The translations under genes were made by a program, and so were the position numbers. The notes under the pieces are model-generated. The model worked only from the letters and a program-made list of their open reading frames with translations. It was not told the origin of the DNA and made no database searches. This document shows, piece by piece, positions 18,204-26,530 of a DNA stretch of 64,000 bases. Origin of the DNA: Hymenobacter guriensis (GTDB taxonomy: Bacteria > Bacteroidota > Bacteroidia > Cytophagales > Hymenobacteraceae); NCBI RefSeq assembly GCF_015773195.1, contig NZ_JADWYK010000001.1, positions 124,001 to 188,000 on the forward strand. The letters run 5' to 3'. The first letter of the stretch is position 1. Each line of letters begins with the position of its first letter.

Positions 18204-19262
18204 ATGGTACACCGTATGATGTGCCGGCTGGCCCTGGGGCTGGCCGGCTGGCTCCCCTTGGCTTGCTCATCGGCTGAGGAGGCCGCGCCCTTGGAGGAAG
18301 TGCCCGGCATGGTAGTGCCGGCCAACTTTCCGGCTCCCGTGTACTCCGCCGAAGAGAATCCGCCTACGCCGGCTGGGTTTGCGCTAGGCCGGGTACTGTT
18401 CTATGACCCGCTGCTGTCCCGTAGCGGTGAGGTATCCTGCGGTAGCTGCCACCAGCAGTTTGCCGCCTTCGCCCACGCCGACCACCGCCTCAGCCATGGG
18501 GTAGACAACCGCCTGGGCACCCGCAATGCGCCCGCGCTCCAGAACCTGCGCTGGCGCCGGGAGCTGCTCTGGGATGGGGGCGCCAAGCACCTGGAAACAA
18601 TGCCGCTGGCCCCGCTCACCAATCCGGTGGAGATGGACGAAACGCTGGAAAACGTGCTGCGCAAGCTCAATGCCGACGCCGACTACCAGCGCCGCTTTGC
18701 CGAGGTGTACGGCCGCAAGCCCATCGATTCGCAGCAGCTGTTACGGGCCCTGGCGCAGTTCACAGCTTCGCTTACTTCGGCCAACTCCCGCTACGACCAG
18801 TACGCGCGCGGCGAAGCCGGAGGCACGCTTACGCCGGCCGAGCTACGCGGCCTGTCGGTGCTGCGACAGAAGTGTGCCAGCTGCCACGCCACGGATTTGT
18901 TTACCGATGAGTCGTACCGCAACAACGGGCTACCTGGGGGCTTTGCGGCCGACTCCGGCCGGGCGCACATTACGCAGCAACGCGCCGACCGGGGCCGCTT
19001 CAAGGTGCCGTCCCTGCGCAATGTGGCCCGCACGGCGCCCTACATGCACGATGGGCGCTTTGCCACCCTGGCGCAGGTGCTGGCCCACTACGACCACGGC
19101 GTAACAGAGTCCCCTACCCTCGATCCGCAGCTCCGCCGCGCCGATGGGCAGCTGGGCATTCCGCTTACGGCTGGTGAGCAAGCCGATTTGCTGGCGTTCC
19201 TCGGTACGCTCACCGATGAGCGGTTTCTGCACGATGCCCGACTCAGCGAAAAGGACCGCTAA
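18204..19262 (+). CDS. diheme cytochrome c peroxidase / MauG-MbnH-like protein
   Basis: 352-aa exported diheme enzyme. An N-terminal lipobox-like LPLAC gives a probable lipid anchor at Cys21. Two heme c sites are visible, CGSCH (79-83) and CASCH (224-228), with PYMHDGRF (279-286) carrying the Met281 that is typical as a ligand in this superfamily. It is translationally close to mbnP (3-base gap), so by analogy with MbnH it may oxidise a residue of its neighbour; a plain hydrogen peroxide-scavenging peroxidase is the alternative. It acts in the periplasm. Confidence 0.88.
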   Translation: MVHRMMCRLALGLAGWLPLACSSAEEAAPLEEVPGMVVPANFPAPVYSAEENPPTPAGFALGRVLFYDPLLSRSGEVSCGSCHQQFAAFAHADHRLSHGVDNRLGTRNAPALQNLRWRRELLWDGGAKHLETMPLAPLTNPVEMDETLENVLRKLNADADYQRRFAEVYGRKPIDSQQLLRALAQFTASLTSANSRYDQYARGEAGGTLTPAELRGLSVLRQKCASCHATDLFTDESYRNNGLPGGFAADSGRAHITQQRADRGRFKVPSLRNVARTAPYMHDGRFATLAQVLAHYDHGVTESPTLDPQLRRADGQLGIPLTAGEQADLLAFLGTLTDERFLHDARLSEKDR

Positions 19263-19298
19263 CGGCGGGCAACTAATTTCTTTTTCCGGATTTTCACG

Positions 19299-20285
19299 AT
19301 GAAGTCTTTCCCTGTCTTTCTTGTTCTGCTGTTGGGGTTCTACCGGGTGCATGCCTGCGACATCTGCGGCTGCTTTATGGGCATCACGCCTTATGACAAC
19401 CAAAGCAGCGTGGCGCTGATGCACCGTTACCGGGCTTTCAACGGCTACCAGCAGCTTGGTCAGCAACCCCGTTTCTTTCCAACCGGAGCGCGGCCATTTT
19501 TCCCCCGCCACCTCAACCACGACGACAACTACCGCCACGCCCACAACGGCGACCCACACGATTACGAAGTGTTTCGGGTGGTGGAGCTGCGCGCCAAGTA
19601 CTTTCTAGCTAAAAAACTGGAAATAAACATCTTCGTGCCCTATGCCATGAACACGTCCTACGCCAACGGCCGGGAGCTGACGCAATCGGGGCTGGGCGAC
19701 GTGACGGTGTTTGCAGGCTACCATCTGCTGCGCAACATCGAGACGGCCGGCGTGCAAAGCCGCCTGATTGTGGGCGGTGGCGCCAAGCTGCCCACCGGCG
19801 ACTTCCGGCGGCGCAATGTAAACGGGCGGCGCTACCCTACCCTTACCCAGCCCGGCACCGGCACCACCGACGGGTTTGTGTATCTCAACTACATTGGCAG
19901 CTACCGCAACGTAGGCTTGAGCCTGAACACCAGCTACCGGCAGGCTACCCGCAACGCCTTTCAGGAAAGCACCGCCCCCAGCACCAGCTCGTTTGTAAAT
20001 CTGTTTTACCGGCTCCCGCTACAGGCCGACTGGCAGGTATACCCCTCGGCGCAGTTTTTTTACGAAAGAACCAAAGGCGAAACCCTCGAAGGCCGCCTGA
20101 CGGGGGAGCACGCCATGAACAACGCGCTGCTCGGGCCCGGTCTGGACGTATACTACAAAAATGTGTCGTTGAACGCCAGCGCCCAGTTTCCGGTGTATAC
20201 TGCCGCTACCGACCACCCGGCCAGCGCCGGCCGGCTCGTGCTGGCGGTAGGCTACAGCTTCAAACAAACCAAATACTTATTTTAG
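19299..20285 (+). CDS. predicted outer-membrane beta-barrel with N-terminal CDICGC
   Basis: 328-aa protein with a signal peptide whose mature chain should begin at or near C20 in the motif CDICGC (20-25). The rest is dominated by alternating beta strands with aromatic belts and ends in an aromatic terminal strand (SFKQTKYLF), as expected for an outer-membrane barrel. A His/Asp-rich loop lies at about 67-82 (RHLNHDDNYRHAHNGDP), a plausible metal-binding site. It resembles the transporter or phenol MetA-like barrels often found next to MbnP/MauG genes. The role (metal or substrate channel) is inferred from context only. Confidence 0.75.
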   Translation: MKSFPVFLVLLLGFYRVHACDICGCFMGITPYDNQSSVALMHRYRAFNGYQQLGQQPRFFPTGARPFFPRHLNHDDNYRHAHNGDPHDYEVFRVVELRAKYFLAKKLEINIFVPYAMNTSYANGRELTQSGLGDVTVFAGYHLLRNIETAGVQSRLIVGGGAKLPTGDFRRRNVNGRRYPTLTQPGTGTTDGFVYLNYIGSYRNVGLSLNTSYRQATRNAFQESTAPSTSSFVNLFYRLPLQADWQVYPSAQFFYERTKGETLEGRLTGEHAMNNALLGPGLDVYYKNVSLNASAQFPVYTAATDHPASAGRLVLAVGYSFKQTKYLF

Positions 20286-20293
20286 CCCTGGGT

Positions 20294-20329
20294 GCTGCAT
20301 ACTGCCGGCATACGCCGGCAGTATGCAGC
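20294..20329 (+). repeat. perfect 16-bp hairpin between barrel and second peroxidase
   Basis: Arms GCTGCATACTGCCGGC (20294-20309) and GCCGGCAGTATGCAGC (20314-20329) pair perfectly around loop ATAC, 9 bases after the barrel stop codon. There is no T-run on the plus strand, so it is not a classic terminator; it may stabilise or process the upstream mRNA or attenuate the second peroxidase gene. Confidence 0.85.
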
Positions 20330-20420
20330 TTGGTTTACTGAACCAGCTGGGGCACTACAACTGTTCTGCCCTGGCTGGTTTAGTTGGTCTATTGGTTTCT
20401 CTCTTCAGGCGTTGCGGCAC

Positions 20421-21545
20421 ATGACTTTCTTTTCTTTCTGGCGCCGTTTCTGGCCGGCCTTGGCGATTGCGCCCTTGCTGGCGGGCGGGTGCGGGCCGGA
20501 TGGGGAAACCGAACCCGTAGCACCCTTTGCCGCTACGCCCTATGAGCTGCAGCTACCCTCGGGCCTGCCTGCTCGCCCCCCCATTCCGACCGATAACCCA
20601 CTGACGCAGGAAGGCGTGGCCCTGGGCCGGATGCTGTTTTATGAGCCCCGCCTTTCGCGCAACAGCACCATTTCCTGCGGCAGCTGCCACCAGCAAAGCA
20701 AGGCTTTCACCGATGGCCGGGCCCGGGCGCTTGGGGCTGATGGGCAGGAGCACGCCCGCTCTACCATGTCGTTGGCCAATGTGCTGTGGGAACCTAACCT
20801 CAACTGGGACGGCGCGGCCCACACCCTGGAAGACCAAGCGCGTTTGCCCATCGAAAACACGGTGGAGATGCACCAGAGCCTAGGCGAGGGCGTGCGCAAG
20901 CTGCAGCAGACGGCGCTGTATCCACCCTTGTTTGCCAAGGCCTTCGGCAGCCAGACGATTACCGAAACCAACGTTCTGAAGGCCCTGGCACAGTTTGAGC
21001 GCACCCTGATTTCGGCCAACTCCCGCTACGACCAGTTCCTGCGCCACGAAACCGACCTTACCCGCGACGAGCAGATGGGCGCTTTCCTGTTCCGCAGCCA
21101 CCCCGGCGAGGTAGGAGGCATTTTCGTGCGCGGGGCGGCCTGCCACCATTGCCACCTCGAAACCACGGGGCTGTTTAATTCGCCAGAGTTTTTCAATAAT
21201 GGTTTGGACGCCACCTTTGCCGATGCCGGACGGGGCGGCGTTACCGGCCAGGCAACTGACCAAGGCAAGTTTCGGGCCCCTACCCTGCGCAACATTGTCC
21301 TCACTGCACCCTACATGCACGACGGGCGCTTCAGGACGCTGGAGGAAGTGCTGGCCCACTACAACGAGCATGTGGAGCGCAACAGCCCTTTTCTCGACCC
21401 CAACATGCTGCTTTCCAATACCCCAAAAGGCACAAAGCTGGACCTTACCCCGCTGGAGCAGCAGCAACTCCTGGCTTTCCTGCGCACCCTCACCGACTCT
21501 GCCTTTATCCAGGCCAAGCAATTCAGTAATCCATTTACTCCTTAA
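20421..21545 (+). CDS. second diheme cytochrome c peroxidase / MauG-like lipoprotein
   Basis: 374-aa paralogue of the peroxidase at 18204. A lipobox-like LLAGGC puts Cys24 as the lipid site; heme c motifs are CGSCH (86-90) and CHHCH (241-245), and APYMHDGRF is kept. The ATG at 20421 (MTFFSFWRR) gives a clean export signal; upstream codons encode the hairpin and are unlikely to be translated. Two MauG-type enzymes around one barrel suggest that they act on different targets or at different steps. Periplasmic location is expected. Confidence 0.88.
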   Translation: MTFFSFWRRFWPALAIAPLLAGGCGPDGETEPVAPFAATPYELQLPSGLPARPPIPTDNPLTQEGVALGRMLFYEPRLSRNSTISCGSCHQQSKAFTDGRARALGADGQEHARSTMSLANVLWEPNLNWDGAAHTLEDQARLPIENTVEMHQSLGEGVRKLQQTALYPPLFAKAFGSQTITETNVLKALAQFERTLISANSRYDQFLRHETDLTRDEQMGAFLFRSHPGEVGGIFVRGAACHHCHLETTGLFNSPEFFNNGLDATFADAGRGGVTGQATDQGKFRAPTLRNIVLTAPYMHDGRFRTLEEVLAHYNEHVERNSPFLDPNMLLSNTPKGTKLDLTPLEQQQLLAFLRTLTDSAFIQAKQFSNPFTP

Positions 21546-21631
21546 TAATCAAGGAACTATATAGTTACTGCTTGGCGTTATATTTTCACCTGTAAGTAAC
21601 ACCGGGAGTATCCTCCCGTATCAGGCCCATT

Positions 21632-21802
21632 ATGAAACGCACCTTGTACTCTTTGCTGCTGCTGACGCCGTTGTTTGGCGCCTGCAGCCACGCGGTTACC
21701 AGGCCCCTGAGCGTAGATCGGGAAATAGCGGAACCAGCCCACCGGTTTATGGCTATTGCCGATACCAGCGCCACCAGCCAGTTCCCGCCTCTGCAACCCT
21801 GA
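21632..21802 (+). CDS. small lipoprotein
   Basis: 56-aa protein starting MKRTLYSLLLLTPLFGACSH with a good lipobox (LFGAC, lipidated Cys18) and a short hydrophilic tail ending FPPLQP. It follows the second peroxidase by 86 bases, with a CGGGAG/CTCCCG hairpin in its leader (21603-21618) and a terminator behind it, so it is probably the last gene of the MbnP/MauG cluster. Function unknown; it may be an anchor or partner for one of the redox proteins. Confidence 0.6.
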   Translation: MKRTLYSLLLLTPLFGACSHAVTRPLSVDREIAEPAHRFMAIADTSATSQFPPLQP

Positions 21803-21822
21803 TTTGTTCCACCTTTATACAA

Positions 21823-21858
21823 CAACTGCGCCGCCGGATTGCTCCGGGGGCGCTGTTG
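21823..21858. terminator. hairpin terminator between convergent genes
   Basis: Imperfect 16-bp inverted repeat (21823-21838 and 21843-21858, two mismatches) with a short T-rich flank (GCGTTTGGGG) on the plus strand. It lies between the small lipoprotein and the leftward DUF4838 gene. Its central GCCGCCGGATTGCTCC also occurs in the ftsZ terminator. Confidence 0.55.
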
Positions 21859-21936
21859 CGTTTGGGGTAGTAGCGCAAGCTGACCGAACCACGAAAGCCG
21901 CATACCGGAGCCGTTTGCTAAGCGTAAGCCGGCCGC

Positions 21937-24486
21937 TTACTTAGCCTTGCTGCTTTTCTCGGTGGGTACTATCAAGTGGGCGGCCGTTGGGGCCAGGACG
22001 GGAGGTACCCCTATCAGGTATAAAGTGCCTGATTGAGCTTCTAATTTCCAGATGCCCGTCTCGGCTTTGCCTACCTCATAGTACTCCAGCAGTTCGCCAC
22101 TTGTCTGCTGCGTGATCCGGCGGCCGCTGGGTGATACAAGCGTGTATACTCCTTTTTTCCAGATCCCGAAAACGGTGGTACCCTCCGGCACCAGAAAGCA
22201 CCACTCATTCCGGGCGAAGCTGTGTAGGGGGCTCTGCTTGCTGGCAAATACACTGCATTTCACTCCGGCGCGTGAGCTTAGCTGAACTCCTTTGTTATTA
22301 TCGACAATTGTACATATCTGAGGGCCGGCCTGCGGTACTGGAACATCAACTAACTTCCCGATCGGCAATTTTACGGCTGCATTCGGGGCTGTCCCAAACT
22401 GAATAGAGCTGCTTTTACCAGAACCCTTAATCAAGCCAACCCGCAGTCCGAGGGAGCCACCGGTACCACCCGCAACCACTAGGCGAAAATTGCCCCGAAA
22501 CTGGCGGTGAACCTCTTTGCTGACAACGGCAGGCTGGTATACAGAATAGGTGGAGTAATTGTAATCAACTGCCTTGACATTTGCCCTTGGCTTTTTCAAA
22601 GATGCCACATCAGCGGTCAGGTTCTTGAGAATTTCCTCATCCGTTACCATTGTAGTCTGTTTCCAAGGAGCAGATGCATTAGAAAAATGAAGGTCTTTGG
22701 TTGGAGCTTTCGAGTTCGCATACGTACGAACCAGTGCCTGGCTGGCAATTAAGCCGGTTTCCCGCAGACGCCAAGCCCAGCTTAGCAGCGCTATGTAGCG
22801 AATATAACCAGGGTCGGCGGGCGCTACTCTCCAACTGCGCAGCAGATTGATATAGTGCAGATAGGCCGCAATATCCAATACCCTATGCCGGAGCAACGGG
22901 TTCTTCTCCTGCTCAGCCAGTGCAAGGGCTTTTTGAACTAATACGCTCCATGCACGCAGATCTTCTTCAGTAGGCATTCCTGCCATTTGGCTTTGCCAGT
23001 CCGTGAACATCGGTTTCAGTATAGGGGCTGCCTTCCCAAACATCTGGGTATAGAACACCTCGGTTAGCTCCTCGGCGTTTTGGCTACCGTCGCGCAGTAC
23101 CGTAGCTGCCGTGTACTGGCCTATACCACGAGACACCCAACCGGCAATGGTTTCAGTATTTATGGCTATTGCTCCCAGAGCCGCATATTTACGCAGTTCC
23201 GATGCATAAGCTGACGTCCTGAGCTTTGAGCGCCCGGGCAGGTCTGCATCCCATTGCATGACGCCCCAATAGTCTCTGATTCCCCAATGATTTTTTGCTT
23301 TCTCGTTCCACTTCTTAAAAAGGTCATCGTAGGAAAGCGGAGAGGAATTATATGCAGTTGCCACCAGCACAAATACGTTTTGGTGTATTGGGAAATCAGG
23401 GGGAAATGCGTGCTGAGCATAAGCATACATACCTACCATCTTGTTGAATTCTAATCCTCTCCCACTCTTATAAGGAAAGGCTTTACCAACTGCTTCAGCT
23501 ACCTGGTTGGCTAAGTAAAAAACAATGTTAGATACTGAACCGAGACCCTGACAATTTTCGCACTGACAAACGGCTTTTTCGTCCATTCCATCACTGGGAT
23601 CCAGCGAGTACATATTTTGAGTTTGCAGGCGCTGTAAAGCATCTGCCTGCAGGGCCGCTATCAGCTTTTTATTGGTCACGCAAAAGCTAACACTTTGAGA
23701 TTGCCCCATGTTCGCTTTCAATACTCGCCGGGAACCGTCACTGGCGGCGGCAAACCACTCCGGGTGCGCCGCAAATTCCGCTTTGTGCCGGGAGTAGAAC
23801 CCGGGCCAGGAATGCCCGGTTGATACGGCATTGTCTAGGGCTAGGCCATTGTTCAATTTCCAGCGGGTGGTTTCTTCCTCTAATTTCTTGCTGCCGGCTC
23901 CATACCCGTAAAACATTCCCCGGTTGGCCATTAACGGTATAGGAGGCCCTTGCTTGAGGTCGGGCAGGCTGGTGAGGTCAGGGTAGTATTCCCAGTTTCG
24001 GTTTGGCAGATAGTAGCGAAATCCCAAGGCAAAGCGCAAACCAGCCGACGCCGAAGGTAGCGCCGCCGCCGAACGAACCGCCACGTAGCCCGCATTCTGC
24101 TGAAGGTGCAGCCAGTAACCATCATTTTCCATGCTGCTGAGCGCCGCTACCTCATCCGGCTGCATATGCTTGCTCAATACGGCTAAAGACCCCAGGAAAA
24201 TACCAGTTCGGTTCCAGCCACCCACTACATTTTGGGCTTTCCAAACAGCACCCGTCAAGCTCAACTCCCTGGCCAGTTCCTCAGCACTTTTAGCATAGGC
24301 AGGGTCCGAATCCTCAAAGTAAATGTAGCGGACAACGGCAGGCTCAGCGAGGTTGAAGCCGTTGACGGGCACTCCGGGATTTGCCCAACCAGCTTCAGGA
24401 AAAAGCCAGAAGGCCAGCAAGGCCCCTAAAAGAGTGAGACCAGCAATTGATTTAAAAAATGGCCCTGGCAGGAAAAAAGAATGCAT
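21937..24486 (-). CDS. secreted DUF4838 domain protein
   Basis: 849-aa exported protein; start at ATG 24486 (MHSFFLPGPF), giving a signal peptide over about 1-35 (...AGWA). The central part matches the DUF4838 group seen in Bacteroidota and Planctomycetes: a glycoside hydrolase-like N-terminal domain, the CQCENC motif (307-312) and a Trp/Asp-rich block DYWGVMQWDADLPG further on. The group is linked to polysaccharide metabolism by genomic context, but no reaction is proven. GC content is a bit lower than the neighbours. It stands alone, convergent with the MbnP/MauG cluster and separated from ftsZ by a 414-base gap. Confidence 0.8.
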   Translation of the reverse strand: MHSFFLPGPFFKSIAGLTLLGALLAFWLFPEAGWANPGVPVNGFNLAEPAVVRYIYFEDSDPAYAKSAEELARELSLTGAVWKAQNVVGGWNRTGIFLGSLAVLSKHMQPDEVAALSSMENDGYWLHLQQNAGYVAVRSAAALPSASAGLRFALGFRYYLPNRNWEYYPDLTSLPDLKQGPPIPLMANRGMFYGYGAGSKKLEEETTRWKLNNGLALDNAVSTGHSWPGFYSRHKAEFAAHPEWFAAASDGSRRVLKANMGQSQSVSFCVTNKKLIAALQADALQRLQTQNMYSLDPSDGMDEKAVCQCENCQGLGSVSNIVFYLANQVAEAVGKAFPYKSGRGLEFNKMVGMYAYAQHAFPPDFPIHQNVFVLVATAYNSSPLSYDDLFKKWNEKAKNHWGIRDYWGVMQWDADLPGRSKLRTSAYASELRKYAALGAIAINTETIAGWVSRGIGQYTAATVLRDGSQNAEELTEVFYTQMFGKAAPILKPMFTDWQSQMAGMPTEEDLRAWSVLVQKALALAEQEKNPLLRHRVLDIAAYLHYINLLRSWRVAPADPGYIRYIALLSWAWRLRETGLIASQALVRTYANSKAPTKDLHFSNASAPWKQTTMVTDEEILKNLTADVASLKKPRANVKAVDYNYSTYSVYQPAVVSKEVHRQFRGNFRLVVAGGTGGSLGLRVGLIKGSGKSSSIQFGTAPNAAVKLPIGKLVDVPVPQAGPQICTIVDNNKGVQLSSRAGVKCSVFASKQSPLHSFARNEWCFLVPEGTTVFGIWKKGVYTLVSPSGRRITQQTSGELLEYYEVGKAETGIWKLEAQSGTLYLIGVPPVLAPTAAHLIVPTEKSSKAK

Positions 24487-24900
24487 GTGGGAAAGTCTGT
24501 GGTAAATCAAGTGCTGATAGTTTACACTAATCAACGAGCGGCAGCAGCCTTTATTCACTGAAATAGAAATTTGAAAGCACTCTTTTGCTGGTAGATGCGG
24601 CAAGGCCTTCAACACCTATCCCCTGAGCCACAGCTTGTCAAAAATCTACACCCGCTAAAAAGCCAGCGCTCTGACGCCGCTATGGCAATGAGTATACCAA
24701 TAAGCAGGTAAGTAACCCCTGCCAGTAGGTATTCCCAATGAGGCCTAGGAACGCAAGAAGTGTAACAACCTAATTATCATTAATATAAACCAGGCCACCG
24801 CCATCATTTTCATTTTGGGCTTCGCTTCCCTTAGTCACGCAAAAGCAAACAGCCGCCGGATTGCTCCAGCGGCTGCCTGATAAGGGTAAGTACTTTAGTA
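24487..24900. other. intergenic region between ftsZ and the DUF4838 gene
   Basis: This 414-base gap holds the presumed promoter of the DUF4838 gene (no clear consensus seen) and, near its right end, the ftsZ terminator. It is AT-richer than average; I see no gene or repeat in 24616-24840. Confidence 0.5.
24850..24875 (-). terminator. terminator of the dcw cluster after ftsZ
   Basis: Perfect 7-bp arms CAGCCGC (24850-24856) and GCGGCTG (24869-24875) followed on the minus strand by TTTGCTTTTGCG. It lies 25 bases beyond the ftsZ stop codon. Confidence 0.75.
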
Positions 24901-26403
24901 TCAGTCCACGTTGTCGTGCAGGAAGCGGTTGTCGCCCAGCAGCTCGTTGTCGTCGGAGAGGTTGAAGCGGGAAATATTCCGCTCACTCGACGGCACCACA
25001 TTTTCCAGCTTCACCTGGCGGCGCAGATAAGCGGGCGTGTCCAGCTGATCTTTGATAGCCTCGTTCGTCAGGCCGTTGCTCAGCTCCTGCAGGCGTCGGC
25101 GGCGCTCATCGGCCCGGGCATCCAGCGCCGGCCGCGAAGCCAGCGGTTGCGGGGCGGGTGCCGGGTGCTGAAATACGATGGGCTCCGGGGCGGGCGTAGA
25201 CGGCGCGGCAACCGGGGGCTCATATGTGTACGGCGAGGTTTCAAGGTCGAACGTGACCTTGGGCGGCTCCGGCGCATTAGGTGCTGACGCTGCTGTCACC
25301 GGCGCTCCGAATGAGGGTACTACCGAAGTGGTGGCCGCTGGAGCATCCTGGCGGTCCTTATCGAAAATATCAATCTGCGGATTAGGTGCCGCGGCGGGCT
25401 CATTGGAGTAGGCCGCTACCTGCGTGATGGTGTGCGCGTCGCGGGCGAAACCGGTGGCAATAACCGTCACACGGATGCTCTGGCCCAGGGTTGGGTCGAT
25501 GCCGTGCCCGAAGATTACCTCGGCGTTCTGGCCGGCCTTATCCTGGATGTACTCCGTAATTTCAGTTAGCTCATCCATTTCCAGCTCGGCCTGGTCGCCC
25601 GACATAATAGAAAGCAGGATTTTCTGCGCTCCATGGATGTCCGTGTTGTTGAGTAGCGGTGAGGCCAGGGCTTCTTCGGCTGAGCGGCGGGCCCGGTTTT
25701 CCCCTTCCGTGATGCTGCTGCCCATTACGGCCGCACCGGAGTCTTTCATGACGGTTTTCACGTCTTCAAAGTCCACGTTCACATCGGCCGTTACAGTAAT
25801 GATTTCGGCAATGGATTTGGCGGCGGTGCTCAGCACGTTATCCGCCTTGGCGAAGGCGGCGCGGATGGGCAGGTTGCCGTAAATCTCGCGCAGCTTATCG
25901 TTAAGAATCACCAGCACCGTGTCGCAGTTGTCGCTCAGGTCCCGGATGCCCATTTCAGCCTGCTGGCGCTTTTTCTTGCCCTCAAACATGAAGGGTGCCG
26001 TCACGATGCCCACCGTCAGAATGCCCAGCTCCTTGGCTACCTTGGCAATAACAGGCGCTGCGCCCGTACCGGTGCCGCCGCCCATACCGGCCGTGATGAA
26101 CACCATCTTGGTGCCATTGCTCAGCAGCTCGCGGATTTGTTCCCGGCTTTCAATGGCGGCCTGCTTGCCGCGTTCGGGATTGGCGCCGGCACCCAGGCCT
26201 TCGGTCAGGTCCATGCCGATCTGCAGGCGGTTGGGCACCGTTGAGGAAGCCAGGGCCTGCTTGTCGGTGTTGCAGATGATGAACTCCACGTCCTTGATGC
26301 CCTGGCTGAACATGTGGTTGACGGCATTGGAGCCGCCACCACCTACGCCAATCACCTTGATGATGGACTTGGATTGGGAAGGTATATCGAATTTAAAATC
26401 CAT
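24901..26403 (-). CDS. ftsZ: cell division GTPase FtsZ
   Basis: Tubulin-like GTPase that builds the Z ring, 500 aa, longer than the roughly 380-400 aa of many species because of a Pro/Ala-rich linker (about 335-440). The ATG at 26403 (MDFKFDIPSQ) is used. GTP-binding motifs are GGGGSNAV (21-28) and the signature GGGTGTG (108-114). After the linker, a PAYLRRQ element resembles the conserved C-terminal peptide that binds FtsA, followed by a further 38-residue tail. It is the last gene of the cluster and is preceded by an AT-rich inverted repeat. Confidence 0.97.
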   Translation of the reverse strand: MDFKFDIPSQSKSIIKVIGVGGGGSNAVNHMFSQGIKDVEFIICNTDKQALASSTVPNRLQIGMDLTEGLGAGANPERGKQAAIESREQIRELLSNGTKMVFITAGMGGGTGTGAAPVIAKVAKELGILTVGIVTAPFMFEGKKKRQQAEMGIRDLSDNCDTVLVILNDKLREIYGNLPIRAAFAKADNVLSTAAKSIAEIITVTADVNVDFEDVKTVMKDSGAAVMGSSITEGENRARRSAEEALASPLLNNTDIHGAQKILLSIMSGDQAELEMDELTEITEYIQDKAGQNAEVIFGHGIDPTLGQSIRVTVIATGFARDAHTITQVAAYSNEPAAAPNPQIDIFDKDRQDAPAATTSVVPSFGAPVTAASAPNAPEPPKVTFDLETSPYTYEPPVAAPSTPAPEPIVFQHPAPAPQPLASRPALDARADERRRRLQELSNGLTNEAIKDQLDTPAYLRRQVKLENVVPSSERNISRFNLSDDNELLGDNRFLHDNVD

Positions 26404-26409
26404 GACGAG

Positions 26410-26528
26410 TGTCAATTAATAATTAATAATTAAGAATTAAGAATCAGAATTGAGAGTCTGCCAAGCACCTTTGATAGGGTCGCTTTGCCAACTCAATTCC
26501 TAATTAGTAATTCTTAATTATTAATTGA
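26410..26528. repeat. AT-rich inverted repeat between ftsA and ftsZ
   Basis: Two imperfect arms of about 40 bases (26410-26453 and 26489-26528) both start with GTCAATTAATAATTAA when read outward-in and both end in GAATTGAG, with internal tandem AATTAAGAATTA-type units. The spacer of about 35 bases is GC-normal. It fills the whole ftsA-ftsZ gap and would form a long hairpin in the transcript. Similar sequence is found at 31294 and 51244. Confidence 0.8.
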
Positions 26529-26530
26529 CC

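Noticed and set aside
26410..26528. CRISPR-like repeats
   Set aside because: The units are short, AT-rich and arranged as one inverted pair, without regular spacers; no cas genes are near.
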